From: Proteobacteria bacterium UBA7415
GTDB taxonomy: Bacteria; Pseudomonadota; Gammaproteobacteria; Arenicellales; Arenicellaceae
Direction: 5' to 3'
Length of the DNA: 64,000 nucleotides
Assembly: GCA_002470515.1 (NCBI GenBank)
Contig: DKML01000005.1
Span: 62,001 to 126,000 of the forward strand
The notes beneath the pieces are model-generated. The model was not told where the DNA came from. It ran no database searches and saw only the letters and a list, made by a program, of their open reading frames with translations. The position numbers were made by a program, and so were the translations under genes. Below, piece by piece: positions 9,120-20,025 of the stretch (positions within the stretch are counted from its first letter, which is position 1; each line of letters begins with the position of its first letter).

Positions 9120-10061
9120 GTGGTGAGCTTACATAATAAGCCGGTCATTTTTATTATGGGGCCTACAGCAACGGGGAAAACCGACGCAGCCGCGGCCTTG
9201 TTTGATCGGTTTCCGGTGAGCATCATTAGCGTTGACTCTTCTCTGGTTTATCGCGGAATGAATATTGGCACGGCCAAGCCTGACGACGAGTTCTTAGCGC
9301 GCTATCCACATCATTTAGTTAATGTCAGAGAACCAATGCAAACCTATTCGGCCGCTGAATTTCATGACGATGCCATCGAACTGATACGGCAAGCGCACGC
9401 TCAGGGTCGGGTTCCAGTTTTAGTTGGTGGAACGTTTTTTTACTTTAATGCTTTAGAGCAAGGTTTAGACAAGTTGCCTGCAGCGCAAGACGATTTGCGT
9501 AAATCGATCAGTGCGCAGGCAGGCGAAATAGGATGGCCAGGGTTGCATGAACGATTAGCAAAATTGGATCCAGAGTCAGCGTTAAGAATTCAACCTAATG
9601 ACGCGCAACGAGTTCAACGTGCTTTAGAAATTGTAATGACTACGGGCATGCCAATTGATCGCACTAAACGCCGGTCGTCCGAGCTTGCAGATTGTCAGAT
9701 TATAAAGATTGGTTTGGGCTTCTCGGATCGTCTCGAGCTGCATAAGCGCATAGAGTTGCGTTATCAACTGATGCTCGATGCTGGACTAGTGGCCGAGGTT
9801 GAAGGGCTTCTTGCGGCGGGAGTTCAGCCCGACACAACGGCAATGCGCATGATTGGGTATCGCCAAACACTCGAATACTTAAATGGCGACATTAGTTTTA
9901 AGGCGGCGCAACTCAAAGGAGTAGCCGCGACACGTCAACTCGCGAAACGACAATTGACGTGGATGCGCAACCAAAGTAATTTGATTTGGTGGGTAGATAC
10001 AGGTCTGAAAGATAAGAACTTTATCCAATTTGGTAACTTGTGTGAGCAATATTTGAGATAA
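9120..10061 (+). CDS. miaA: tRNA dimethylallyltransferase MiaA
   Basis: MiaA adds the isopentenyl group to A37 of UNN-decoding tRNAs. It has 313 residues with the P-loop GPTATGKT (residues 14-21), the substrate motif SVDSSLVYRGMNIGTAKP and the tRNA-contact region MRMIGYRQTLEYL. The start is GTG; two consecutive GTG codons (9120 and 9123) follow a gggag ribosome site. Its position between mutL and hfq is the classical gammaproteobacterial order. Confidence 0.97.
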   Translation: MVSLHNKPVIFIMGPTATGKTDAAAALFDRFPVSIISVDSSLVYRGMNIGTAKPDDEFLARYPHHLVNVREPMQTYSAAEFHDDAIELIRQAHAQGRVPVLVGGTFFYFNALEQGLDKLPAAQDDLRKSISAQAGEIGWPGLHERLAKLDPESALRIQPNDAQRVQRALEIVMTTGMPIDRTKRRSSELADCQIIKIGLGFSDRLELHKRIELRYQLMLDAGLVAEVEGLLAAGVQPDTTAMRMIGYRQTLEYLNGDISFKAAQLKGVAATRQLAKRQLTWMRNQSNLIWWVDTGLKDKNFIQFGNLCEQYLR

Positions 10062-10406
10062 CCCTCACTCGCAATCAAATATACTCTGGTTTTCATACGA
10101 AGAAGTATGACAGTAAAGCTCTAATCTTTATTGCGGTTCTCGTCTCGATAAAGGGTTCGACTTTGGTCTCAAATACAGCCTCGAATACAGCCCCGGTAAC
10201 TGCGAATGTATTGCTCATAAAGCTCACGATAAAGTTAAAGTCGAGAAGTCACCTATGCGTATACCTAACGGTCTATTTATAGAACTTACTTATGTAAATT
10301 ACTATAGAATCACCGCATAGCATATAGTATTTCTCAAATTAGCATGCCGACAGCAACGGTTGTCGGTATCCCCTAAAATTTAAAAATAAAGCTACGGCAC
10401 AGAACA
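10062..10406 (+). other. miaA-hfq intergenic region (345 bp)
   Basis: No ORF is supported here. The stretch is AT-rich towards hfq, with sequence such as tatagaat (10303-10310) that could be part of a promoter, but no good -35 partner is visible. A 6-bp hairpin (ccgaca at 10347-10352 with tgtcgg at 10361-10366) sits about 40 bases before the hfq start; it has no U-run, so it is more likely a 5'-UTR structure than a terminator. The gap suggests hfq has its own promoter. Confidence 0.5.
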
Positions 10407-10649
10407 ATGGCACAAAATAAAGGGACAGCTCTTCAAGACCCATTCTTAAATGCTCTTCGCAAAGAAAAAATCCCAGTGGCGATCTACCTAGTCAATGGAA
10501 TAAAACTACAAGGACAGATTGAGTCATTCGATCAATTTGTAATTGTTCTACGTAATACTGTCAATCAGATGATCTATAAGCATGCGGTTTCGACTGTAGT
10601 GCCAACCAAAGCGGTTAAAATAGATTATGAGGATGACGGGACGGAATAA
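10407..10649 (+). CDS. hfq: RNA chaperone Hfq
   Basis: Hfq is the hexameric Sm-like RNA chaperone that pairs small RNAs with mRNAs. The 80-residue protein has the Sm1 motif ([23 protein letters not shown]) and the Sm2 signature YKHAVST, where E. coli has YKHAIST. Q8-type and K56/H57-type RNA-binding residues are kept. The C-terminal tail is very short and acidic ([10 protein letters not shown]), unlike the long tail of E. coli Hfq. It is followed by a 289-bp gap before hflX in which I see no gene. Confidence 0.98.
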   Translation: MAQNKGTALQDPFLNALRKEKIPVAIYLVNGIKLQGQIESFDQFVIVLRNTVNQMIYKHAVSTVVPTKAVKIDYEDDGTE

Positions 10650-10938
10650 GTCTCTCGGACCAACCGATTCTGGTCAAGCATTTCAGCCAAAGGCCGATCT
10701 TCTGCGCTTGAGCGTAAAATCTTCGTCGATCTCCCTACTTGATTATTCACTAGCGGTGCCTATATAAGTACAGAGGCGGGTATGTTGTTATGTGCCTGCC
10801 ATACATTACTTGTATAGCGTGATGGGTTCTCTATTTGCATGATAGCTTGGGCTACCCACACCCAACATCTTTCCGATACCAAGTTGTAGAGCTAATACCT
10901 TCAATTTCTTATCTAATTAATATAACAACAATAAAGCC

Positions 10939-12228
10939 TTGATCGAATTAGACGAACTTCCTAGCAACCCTCGCGCACTGATTGTGTATCAACGGGATTC
11001 TGCTCATGGTGATGATTCAGTTCTCGAAGAAATACGTCTGCTCGCGAGTTCGGCGGGTGCTGACGTGGTTGATATTATAACTGCGTTTCGTCGTTCTCCT
11101 GATCCCTCGACTTTTGTCGGTAAAGGCAAGGTTGAAGAAATACGTGAACGTATCGAAGTAGACTGCATCGATTTAGTCCTATTAAATCACAGCGTTAGTC
11201 CTATTCAGGAGCGTAATCTAGAGCGCAGCCTCGAAACGCGTGTGTTAGACCGAACCGGGTTGATTTTAGATATTTTTGCTCAAAGAGCGCAGAGCCACGA
11301 GGGCAAGTTGCAAGTAGAACTGGCGCAGTTGGAACATTTATCCACTAGACTGGTGCGTGGTTGGACTCATCTTGAGAGACAAAAAGGTGGTATTGGTTTA
11401 CGTGGTCCGGGTGAAACACAGCTTGAAACCGATAGACGTCTAATTGGGCATAGAATCAAGATGCTCAATAAGCGCTTAGAAGTAGTCGCTTCACAGCGCC
11501 AGCTTAGGCGTAAATCTCGCGCCAAAGTGCCTGTTCCTACAGTGTCTTTAGTGGGCTATACCAACGCTGGCAAGTCATCGCTGTTTAATAGGCTAACCAA
11601 TGCAGGTGTGCTCGCACAAGATCAGTTGTTTGCTACTTTAGATACTACTATGCGTAAAATTGAGCTCGCTGAATATGGTGACGCCATTTTGTCAGATACT
11701 GTTGGTTTTATTAGTGATTTGCCTCACTCGTTGGTAAAAGCATTTCATTCGACGCTAGAAGAAGTGACGAATGCCCAGCTGCTATTACACGTTGTTGATG
11801 CGTCAAATGAAAATCGAGACGAATATACCGCTGAAGTAGCTAAGGTTCTTAGCGAGATCGAAGCGAACCGGGTGCCCACTATCACGGTCTACAATAAGGT
11901 GGACTTGCTCGACGCGAAAGCACATCACACCCGCAATACCGACGAGCTAATCGATCAAGTATGGCTATCGGCACACACGGGCGAGGGCGTCGACGCCTTG
12001 TTAGAGGCAATCACCGAACGCCTATCTTTATTGCACACTCGGTGCACAGTTACCCTGAGTGCGGCCGAAGGAAAGTTGCGTGCAGAACTTTATGAAAAAA
12101 GTGTAATTCGTGAAGAGCAAATTAATGACGATGGCTCGTTTTTCTTGCAATTAGAGTTATCAAAAGCTGATATGGGATGGCTTCAGAAGCAATTACCACA
12201 GAATTCGCTCTGTTCATTACCAAATTAA
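10939..12228 (+). CDS. hflX: Ribosome-rescue GTPase HflX
   Basis: HflX is a translation-associated GTPase that splits stalled 70S ribosomes. The 429-residue protein has the N-terminal HflX domain (VDIITAFRRSPDPSTFVGKGKVEEI), the GGIGLRGPGETQLE linker motif, and the G domain with G1 GYTNAGKSS (about residue 208), G3 DTVGFISDLP and G4 NKVD. The proposed start is TTG at 10939; no strong ribosome site is visible, so it is uncertain by a few codons. It sits between hfq and hflK as in E. coli. Confidence 0.95.
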   Translation: MIELDELPSNPRALIVYQRDSAHGDDSVLEEIRLLASSAGADVVDIITAFRRSPDPSTFVGKGKVEEIRERIEVDCIDLVLLNHSVSPIQERNLERSLETRVLDRTGLILDIFAQRAQSHEGKLQVELAQLEHLSTRLVRGWTHLERQKGGIGLRGPGETQLETDRRLIGHRIKMLNKRLEVVASQRQLRRKSRAKVPVPTVSLVGYTNAGKSSLFNRLTNAGVLAQDQLFATLDTTMRKIELAEYGDAILSDTVGFISDLPHSLVKAFHSTLEEVTNAQLLLHVVDASNENRDEYTAEVAKVLSEIEANRVPTITVYNKVDLLDAKAHHTRNTDELIDQVWLSAHTGEGVDALLEAITERLSLLHTRCTVTLSAAEGKLRAELYEKSVIREEQINDDGSFFLQLELSKADMGWLQKQLPQNSLCSLPN

Positions 12229-12308
12229 TACCAAATGTAGGCATTGAAATCACGAGATTTTGATACCATCAACCTGTTAACTAATTAGTCCAGTACTGGA
12301 GATAAAAA

Positions 12309-13478
12309 ATGCCTTGGAATGAACCAGGATCAGGGAACAAAGACCCTTGGGGAAATCGCAACCGCAATAGCGGCGGCAACCCCGATATTGAAGAAGTAAT
12401 CAACAACGTGCGTAAGCGCTTTGGTGGTGGAAGCGGCGGAAGTGGTGGAGGAAGGTCAGGCCTAGCGTTCCCTCAAATTGCTTTAGTGGTGTTAGCGCTG
12501 CTTATTTTCTGGGGCTTTCGGTCTGTTTATACGGTCCAAGAGGGATTCGAGAGTATCGAACTTCGATTTGGTAAGTACCATGAAACCGTAGGAGCAGGTT
12601 TACAGTTTGTAATGTGGCCCATTGAGTCCAATATTGTAATTAACTCAAAAAACGTACGAACGGTAGAAGTTGGCTTTAGAAAAGCCGGTGGCACCTCTCG
12701 TTCGGTGCGTGCAGAAGCGCAAATGTTGACCACCGACGAAAACATCGCAGATGTTAGTTTAGCCGTGCAATACAACATTCGCAATGTAGAAGATCTGCTG
12801 TTTCAAGTTGGTAGTGTTGAACAAGCCGGCATGATCGAACAGGTCGTCAGGGGTGCTACCGAAAGTGCTCTTCGCGAAGTCGTTGGTAGTACAACAATGG
12901 ATGATCTATTTAATCGTGGTAGAACCATTGTAGAAATACGTACTAAGGAGCTGTTGCAACAAGTGTTGGACCGATATCAAACGGGTATCAATGTTATCGC
13001 GATTGAAATGCAGGCTGCGCAGCCACCACAAGAAGTGCGTACAGCGTTTGATAACGTGAACAGAGCGGACCAATTAGAGCAACAACTGATTAAGGAAGCC
13101 AAAGCGTACGAAGAAAAAGTGACTCTTCAAGCGGAAGGCCAAGCGGCTAGACTGCTCGCGACTGCCGAGGGTTATAAAGAGTCAACCATAGCCAAAGCAG
13201 AAGGTGAAACACAGCGTTTCACGCAGATTCTAACCGAGTATCAGAAGGCGCCTAAAATTACGCGAACGCGCTTATACATCGAAACGATGGAAGAGGTATT
13301 GGGCAACACCAATAAAATTCTTATCGATCAAGAAGGCGGCAACAACATGATGTATTTGCCTCTCGACCAGATCATGCGCAATACTCCACGCGAGCGAATC
13401 AGCTCGAGCGGAGGTAGCTTGTCAACACCAGCCGAGCAAGCTCAAGAAGCTGCTGACGCTGTAAGAAGGGGACGATAA
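12309..13478 (+). CDS. hflK: FtsH protease modulator HflK
   Basis: HflK is an SPFH-domain inner-membrane protein that, with HflC, cages and modulates the FtsH protease. It has 389 residues: a Gly/Asn-rich cytoplasmic N-terminus (MPWNEPGSGNKDPWG), one transmembrane segment near residues 57-77, the SPFH/band-7 domain, then an Ala/Glu-rich coiled coil (AEGQAARLLATAEGYKE). A ggagat ribosome site precedes the ATG. hflC starts 1 base after the stop, so the two are co-translated. Confidence 0.97.
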   Translation: MPWNEPGSGNKDPWGNRNRNSGGNPDIEEVINNVRKRFGGGSGGSGGGRSGLAFPQIALVVLALLIFWGFRSVYTVQEGFESIELRFGKYHETVGAGLQFVMWPIESNIVINSKNVRTVEVGFRKAGGTSRSVRAEAQMLTTDENIADVSLAVQYNIRNVEDLLFQVGSVEQAGMIEQVVRGATESALREVVGSTTMDDLFNRGRTIVEIRTKELLQQVLDRYQTGINVIAIEMQAAQPPQEVRTAFDNVNRADQLEQQLIKEAKAYEEKVTLQAEGQAARLLATAEGYKESTIAKAEGETQRFTQILTEYQKAPKITRTRLYIETMEEVLGNTNKILIDQEGGNNMMYLPLDQIMRNTPRERISSSGGSLSTPAEQAQEAADAVRRGR

Positions 13479-13479
13479 A

Positions 13480-14346
13480 ATGGAAAGTAGAATCATGTTT
13501 ATTGCGGCACTTGTCGCGCTAGCAATCGTTGCATTGCAATCAACGCTCTTCACGGTAAAAGAGTACGAACGAGCCGTATTGTTTCAATTTGGTGAGTTTG
13601 TCTCTGAAGAATTAGAGCCTGGCCTGCACTTTAAGTTACCCATGATTAATACAGTACGAAAGTTCGACTTGCGTATTCAAACCATGGACTCAGAAGCAGA
13701 AGGTTTTCTTACAGAGAACAACCAGGAATTGGTAATCGATAGTTTTGTTAAATGGCGAATTCGAGATATTAAGCAGTACATCGTTGCTGTGGCAGGTCGC
13801 AGTGACGTTGCTGAATCTCGTTTAGCTCAACAAGTTAACAGTAGCTTGCGAAACGAAGTCGGTAAGCGCTCTATCTCTGAAGTAGTAGCTGGAGATCGAG
13901 CCGTTATTATGAACGTAGTTCAGAAAGCTATTGACGAAGAATCTTCTAAGTTTGGTGTTGAAGTAATCGATGTACGCCTTAAGCGCGTTGATTACGCAGA
14001 CAAAATTAGAGAATCCGTGTTCTTGGATATGGAGTCAGAACGTAACGTTCTTGTGCAACAGAAAGAGTCTACAGGTCAGAAAATTGCTGAAGAAATTCGC
14101 GCAAAAGCTGATGCAACTAGAGTGGTTACCATTGCCGATGCCGAACGTGATTCTAATATCATGCGCGGTGAAGGCGATGCAACAGCAACTCGAATTTACG
14201 CTGAAGCTTACGGAAGAGATGCTGAATTTTATGAGCTTTACCGTTCGCTAGAAGCGTACAAACAAACGTTTGCGTCTGAAGGCGACATTATGGTCATTGA
14301 GCCTGATTCAGAGTTCTTTAAGTACTTTAAGCAGAACTCGCAATAG
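13480..14346 (+). CDS. hflC: FtsH protease modulator HflC
   Basis: The partner of HflK, also an SPFH-domain membrane protein. It is 288 residues with an N-terminal membrane anchor (about residues 5-24), the family opening VKEYERAVLFQFGE, LEPGLHFKLP, and the coiled-coil segment rich in Ala, Arg and Glu (ADATRVVTIADAERD). It is immediately downstream of hflK and followed by a strong hairpin, so the hfl operon probably ends here. Confidence 0.97.
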   Translation: MESRIMFIAALVALAIVALQSTLFTVKEYERAVLFQFGEFVSEELEPGLHFKLPMINTVRKFDLRIQTMDSEAEGFLTENNQELVIDSFVKWRIRDIKQYIVAVAGRSDVAESRLAQQVNSSLRNEVGKRSISEVVAGDRAVIMNVVQKAIDEESSKFGVEVIDVRLKRVDYADKIRESVFLDMESERNVLVQQKESTGQKIAEEIRAKADATRVVTIADAERDSNIMRGEGDATATRIYAEAYGRDAEFYELYRSLEAYKQTFASEGDIMVIEPDSEFFKYFKQNSQ

Positions 14347-14350
14347 CCTG

Positions 14351-14389
14351 TAAGCAATACGCCACCTAAATAAGGTGGCGTATTGCTTA
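14351..14389 (+). terminator. Rho-independent-type hairpin after hflC
   Basis: A perfect 17-bp inverted repeat (14351-14367 with 14373-14389) and a 5-nt loop lies four bases after the hflC stop. The strict T-run is weak (ttatctctt), but the stem is long and uninterrupted. It separates hflKC from hisZ. Confidence 0.8.
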
Positions 14390-14495
14390 TCTCTTCGAAA
14401 ATGCTCCAATGGAGCGATAAACCTCCCCCACGCACGGATTAACGACGTATAATCGCTTACCGTGATCAAGCCAAAAAACTCCCCAAGTTATAGTC

Positions 14496-15470
14496 ATGGT
14501 GTATAGCGCGAGCTGGATGCTTCCAGAAGGCGTCGAAGAAATACTTCCCGCTGAAGCAAATCAATTAGAACTGCTACGGCGTACCGTCTTAGACAATTTG
14601 ATCGAACGTGGTTTTAGTTTGGTCATGCCACCAGTTATGGAGTTTGTAGACGCACTGCTAACGGGCACCGGCAAACAACTCGATACTCAAACCTATAAGT
14701 TTATGGATCAGCATACCCAACGCATGTTGGGGATTAGAGCTGATATTACGCCACAGATTGCTCGTATAGACGCGCATCATCTTGGTGATAACGCCGTTAA
14801 CAAGCTCTGTTATGTCGGTACGGTTTTGCGCACTCGCCCAGATCAAATGGGTGGGCAACGCGAATTAATGCAATTGGGCGCAGAGATATTTGGTATTGCG
14901 GACGAAAGTGCCGACCTTGAAGTACTCGAAGCGATGCTTGCCACTTTGGCCATTAGCGTTTCGGGGCCATTGACGCTTAGTTTGAGTCATGCCGGTATTT
15001 ATACGGCTCTCATCGAAGCACAGAATATTAAGTCCTCGTTAGAGGAACAGCTCTTTGATGTTCTAGCGCGTAAGTCATTGCCAGATTTGCAGGAAATGAG
15101 TGCATTGATTGATATTACGCCGTTTGAGGTGTTGTTGGACTTGCAAGGCAATGCCAACGTTTTAGATAGAGCCAGAACCGATCTTGAGCCTTTCTTTGTA
15201 GACGCAACGCTTATAGATGCCGCGTTTGACCAGCTCAATACAGTTGTTAATAGCCTGGTACAAACGCATCCTGAACTAGACATTCATATCGATTTAGCCG
15301 ATGTTTCGGGCTATCGATACCATACTGGACTTAAGTTTTCGGCCTACGTTAAAAATCATGGCCGCGCTATAGCTAAGGGCGGTCGATACGATGCGGTTGG
15401 CGAGCAATTTGGCCGCGCCAGACCTGCCACTGGCTTCAGTGCGGATCTTAAATCGCTTTTTAGAAATTAG
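14496..15470 (+). CDS. hisZ: ATP phosphoribosyltransferase regulatory subunit HisZ
   Basis: HisZ is a catalytically dead histidyl-tRNA synthetase paralogue that activates short-form HisG in histidine synthesis. Motifs include LPEGVEEILP at the N-terminus, RADITPQIARIDAH (motif 2 region), and GGRYDAVGEQFGRARPATGFS near the C-terminus. At 324 residues it stops just after GFSADLKSL, about 70 residues shorter than Pseudomonas-type HisZ, and lacks the C-terminal segment. An exact TATAAT (14448-14453) lies about 40 bases upstream and could be its -10 element, though the -35 is poor. It sits before purA as in Pseudomonas. Confidence 0.94.
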   Translation: MVYSASWMLPEGVEEILPAEANQLELLRRTVLDNLIERGFSLVMPPVMEFVDALLTGTGKQLDTQTYKFMDQHTQRMLGIRADITPQIARIDAHHLGDNAVNKLCYVGTVLRTRPDQMGGQRELMQLGAEIFGIADESADLEVLEAMLATLAISVSGPLTLSLSHAGIYTALIEAQNIKSSLEEQLFDVLARKSLPDLQEMSALIDITPFEVLLDLQGNANVLDRARTDLEPFFVDATLIDAAFDQLNTVVNSLVQTHPELDIHIDLADVSGYRYHTGLKFSAYVKNHGRAIAKGGRYDAVGEQFGRARPATGFSADLKSLFRN

Positions 15471-15483
15471 ATAAGAACAATAA

Positions 15484-16806
<1,323 letters not shown>

Positions 16807-16838
16807 GAATATAAAAATAAATTAGGAAATTCAAGGAC

Positions 16839-19214
16839 TTGAATAAAAAAACACAGGAAAACAAGAAGGCTGGGAAGGCCACCAAGCATAAAAAATTGAG
16901 CACAGATATTGTGCTCAAATATTTGTCTCAACGCCGCGAACCGGCTAACACTAAGGCCATTGCCGAGACCCTAGGACGGGTTGGCAAAGATGGCCGACAA
17001 GAAACTTTCTCGATACTCGAACAATTACGAGATCAAGGCAAAGTATCTCAGCTGAGTAAACATCGCTGGGCGATGCCACACGCCGTGCAGGAGCACGAAG
17101 GGCGAGTGATAGGTCATGTCGATGGCCATGGTTACGTTTTAAGCGACGCCACCAAAGAAAAGATATCTTTACGCGCTCAAGATATGCGCGAAGTCTTGCA
17201 CAATGACCGAGTACGCATTCGTGTTACGGGACGGGACCGACGCCAAAACCTTTTTGGCGAAATCACGGAGGTTATTGAGCGCGGCAATCAAACCATTGTC
17301 GGACGCTATTTTCATGAAAGCGGCGTTGGTTTTGTAGTGCCTGATGATCAACGGATAGGGCAAGATATTTTAGTAACGCCCGAAAACGTTAAAGGCGCAT
17401 CACAAGGTCAAGTCGTGGTAGTTAAGCTATCGCAATACCCGAGCAGACATTTTCAGCCCGTTGGGGAAATTGTTGAGGTACTAGGTGATTACTTAGCACC
17501 AGGCATGGAAATTGAGATTGCACTGCGCAAACACAACCTACCTAACCAATGGCCAGAAAAGGTCATTAATCAGGTGGCGCGTATTGCTGACGAAGTGCAA
17601 GAAGTGGACAAAAAAGATCGAGTGGATTTACGCAAGCTGCCCCTTGTGACAATTGATGGTGAAGATGCCAGAGATTTTGATGACGCGGTTTTTTGCGAGC
17701 GCAAAGAAAAAGGCGGGTTTCGCATGATTGTCGCGATCGCTGATGTGTCACATTACGTCAAAGAGGGTACACCTTTAGATCAAGAAGCATGGCAAAGAGG
17801 CACCTCGGTGTATTTCCCTAGCAACGTAATTCCTATGTTGCCAGAGAAGCTGTCTAACGGTTTGTGCTCGCTTAAACCGAAAGTAGACCGTTTGTGCTTT
17901 GCCTGTGAGATGCAAATTTCACCGCAAGGCGAAATACTGGAGTATGACTTTTACGCAGCGGTTATGCATTCGCACGCGCGCTTAACGTATACGATGGTCG
18001 CCCAGTACATGGAGACAGGGTCATCAGAATCCATTGAAGCAGCGTTACGCCCGGCTATAGACTCGCTCGTTGACGTTTCTGCCATCTTAGGTAAAAAACG
18101 ACGCGAAACGGGCACTGTAGAGTTTGAAATTCCAGAACCCGTCATTGTATTTAGCGAAGATCGTAAGATCGAAAAAGTCGTAGCACGTCATCGTAACGAT
18201 GCGCATAAACTCATAGAGGAGTGTATGTTGGCGGCCAATATTTGCGCCGCTTTAGCGCTTGATGAATCGTCGCTAGTCGGAATTTTTCGGGTTCATGAAG
18301 ACCCTGATGAAGACCGCATATCAGACGCGCGTGCTTTTTTACGTCAATTTAAATTATTGCTCGGCGGTGGTGATTCACCACGACCAAAACACTTCTCTGA
18401 AGTTATAAACCAGGTGACTGACCCATTGGTTTCTAAAGTTGTACAAACCGCCTTACTTCGAAGTATGAAACAGGCTCGTTACAGCACAGAGAATAATGGA
18501 CATTTCGCATTAGATTTCGACTCCTACACGCATTTCACATCGCCGATCAGACGCTATACCGACCTTGTAGTACATCGTCAGTTAAAACGCTTGGTCGCTA
18601 ATCTGAATGCTGAAGACGGCAGCGAATTGCTTGATCGCTTAGAGCTCACGGCTGAACAGGCATCAATGACAGAGCGTCGCGCAGAAACAGCCACGCGCGA
18701 AGTCACGCAGTGGTTGAAATGTGAGTTTATGAGCCATAAGGTGGGTGAAGAGCTAATGGGTACCGTTAATACGGTGACCGATTTTGGCTTGTTTATAGAG
18801 CTTAATGACTTTTATATCGAAGGATTAGTCCATATCACTGGCTTAGGGCAAGACTACTACCGGTTTGACGAGACACATAGAAAACTTATAGGTGAACGCT
18901 CAGGTCGAGAATTTGCGGCTGGCGATCAGTTGAAGGTAAGGGTGAGTCGTGTTGACATGGAGCAGCTGAAAATCGACTTTGATTTGGCTGATGTTATTGC
19001 ACAAGAACGCTCAAGCCGACACTCTAAACACCGTGGAAGTAACGACCAAGGTGGCAAAGGCCGCAGCGGCAGTAATGCAAGTAACAAAGGTGGCGGCGGT
19101 AAAGGTAAAGGCCGCGGTTCAAATGAAAGTACGCCGAGCAATAAGCGCGGTGCTGCCGCTAAGCGATCCAGCAAGGGAAAGCCCAAGCACACAAAGAAGT
19201 CGGGTAAAAAATGA
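16839..19214 (+). CDS. rnr: Ribonuclease R
   Basis: RNase R is a processive 3'-5' exoribonuclease able to degrade structured RNA. It has 791 residues: a basic N-terminus, a winged-helix region (about 30-90), cold-shock domains, the RNB catalytic domain with DGEDARDFDDAV near residue 272, an S1 domain (MGTVNTVTDFGLFIEL) and a 40-residue Lys/Gly/Ser-rich tail. The start is TTG preceded by aagga. Its stop overlaps the rlmB start in an ATGA junction, showing translational coupling. Confidence 0.97.
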   Translation: MNKKTQENKKAGKATKHKKLSTDIVLKYLSQRREPANTKAIAETLGRVGKDGRQETFSILEQLRDQGKVSQLSKHRWAMPHAVQEHEGRVIGHVDGHGYVLSDATKEKISLRAQDMREVLHNDRVRIRVTGRDRRQNLFGEITEVIERGNQTIVGRYFHESGVGFVVPDDQRIGQDILVTPENVKGASQGQVVVVKLSQYPSRHFQPVGEIVEVLGDYLAPGMEIEIALRKHNLPNQWPEKVINQVARIADEVQEVDKKDRVDLRKLPLVTIDGEDARDFDDAVFCERKEKGGFRMIVAIADVSHYVKEGTPLDQEAWQRGTSVYFPSNVIPMLPEKLSNGLCSLKPKVDRLCFACEMQISPQGEILEYDFYAAVMHSHARLTYTMVAQYMETGSSESIEAALRPAIDSLVDVSAILGKKRRETGTVEFEIPEPVIVFSEDRKIEKVVARHRNDAHKLIEECMLAANICAALALDESSLVGIFRVHEDPDEDRISDARAFLRQFKLLLGGGDSPRPKHFSEVINQVTDPLVSKVVQTALLRSMKQARYSTENNGHFALDFDSYTHFTSPIRRYTDLVVHRQLKRLVANLNAEDGSELLDRLELTAEQASMTERRAETATREVTQWLKCEFMSHKVGEELMGTVNTVTDFGLFIELNDFYIEGLVHITGLGQDYYRFDETHRKLIGERSGREFAAGDQLKVRVSRVDMEQLKIDFDLADVIAQERSSRHSKHRGSNDQGGKGRSGSNASNKGGGGKGKGRGSNESTPSNKRGAAAKRSSKGKPKHTKKSGKK

Positions 19215-19963
19215 GTTCCAAAAACTATTGGGTAGTCGGTAATCATGCGGTCAGAACCCTTTTGAAGTTGAGTCCAGAACGTGTTCTAAAGGTTCTATCC
19301 GTTGGCCGGTTCAACAATGATCAAGAAGACATAGCGCTATTGCTGCACAATTTGGGCTTAAAACTTGAGGTGCTTGATAAGCAGAGATTGGCGGCCGTTG
19401 TCGAATCTGACCAACATCAAGGTATTGCAGTGCAAGTGCGAGCTAAGTCAGAGTTAGGGGACCGTGAGTTAGCACAAAGAATTGATGCGGGTTCGTCTTC
19501 AACGCCTTGGCTGTTTTTGGTGTTGGATCAAGTACAAGACCCTCACAATTTGGGAGCCTGTTTGCGTACTGCAGATGCGGCTGGAGCGCACGGCTTAATA
19601 GTGCCTAAGGACAATTCTGCGCCTTTGTCGCCAATCGTGCATAAAGTGGCGAGCGGGGCAGCAGAAACGGTCGATATTTTTCGAGTCAGCAATTTGTCGC
19701 GCAGTCTCGATAATATGAAACAAAAAGGTATTTGGCTGTTAGGCACATCCGACAAAGCGACTGATTCGCTTTACGCGCAAGACATGCGCGGGCCTATCGC
19801 TCTAGTGATGGGCGCGGAAGGCAAGGGTATGAGACGCCTAACAGAACAGGCTTGCGACGTTCTAATGCGCCTGCCAATGGCGGGAGACTGCGTGTCGAGT
19901 CTAAATGTAAGTGTGGCTACTGGCGTATGTCTCTACGAAGCACTACGCCAGCGTATGGTCTAG
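19211..19963 (+). CDS. rlmB: 23S rRNA (guanosine(2251)-2'-O)-methyltransferase RlmB
   Basis: A SPOUT-family methyltransferase acting on 23S rRNA position G2251. The 250-residue protein has an N-terminal L30-like substrate-binding domain (VVGNHAVRTLLK) and the SPOUT knot motifs DPHNLGACLRTADAAG, MGAEGKGMRRL and SLNVSVATGVCLYE. It overlaps rnr by four bases. Convergent folE lies 62 bases downstream. Confidence 0.97.
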   Translation: MSSKNYWVVGNHAVRTLLKLSPERVLKVLSVGRFNNDQEDIALLLHNLGLKLEVLDKQRLAAVVESDQHQGIAVQVRAKSELGDRELAQRIDAGSSSTPWLFLVLDQVQDPHNLGACLRTADAAGAHGLIVPKDNSAPLSPIVHKVASGAAETVDIFRVSNLSRSLDNMKQKGIWLLGTSDKATDSLYAQDMRGPIALVMGAEGKGMRRLTEQACDVLMRLPMAGDCVSSLNVSVATGVCLYEALRQRMV

Positions 19964-19971
19964 TAGTGCTA

Positions 19972-19994
19972 AGCCCCTTGTGGGGTAAGGGGCT
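19972..19994 (+). terminator. Hairpin between convergent rlmB and folE
   Basis: An 8-bp perfect stem (agcccctt with aaggggct) with a 7-nt loop lies just after the rlmB stop and 32 bases before the folE stop. There is no clear T-run on either strand, so function as a bidirectional terminator is inferred from position. Confidence 0.5.
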
Positions 19995-20025
19995 ATTGAT
20001 AACTCGTACAGAATAGCGGGGTTGG

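Noticed and set aside
10345..10366. Terminator after miaA or small RNA before hfq
   Set aside because: The 6-bp hairpin has no U-run and lies about 300 bases after miaA; noted only as possible 5'-UTR structure.
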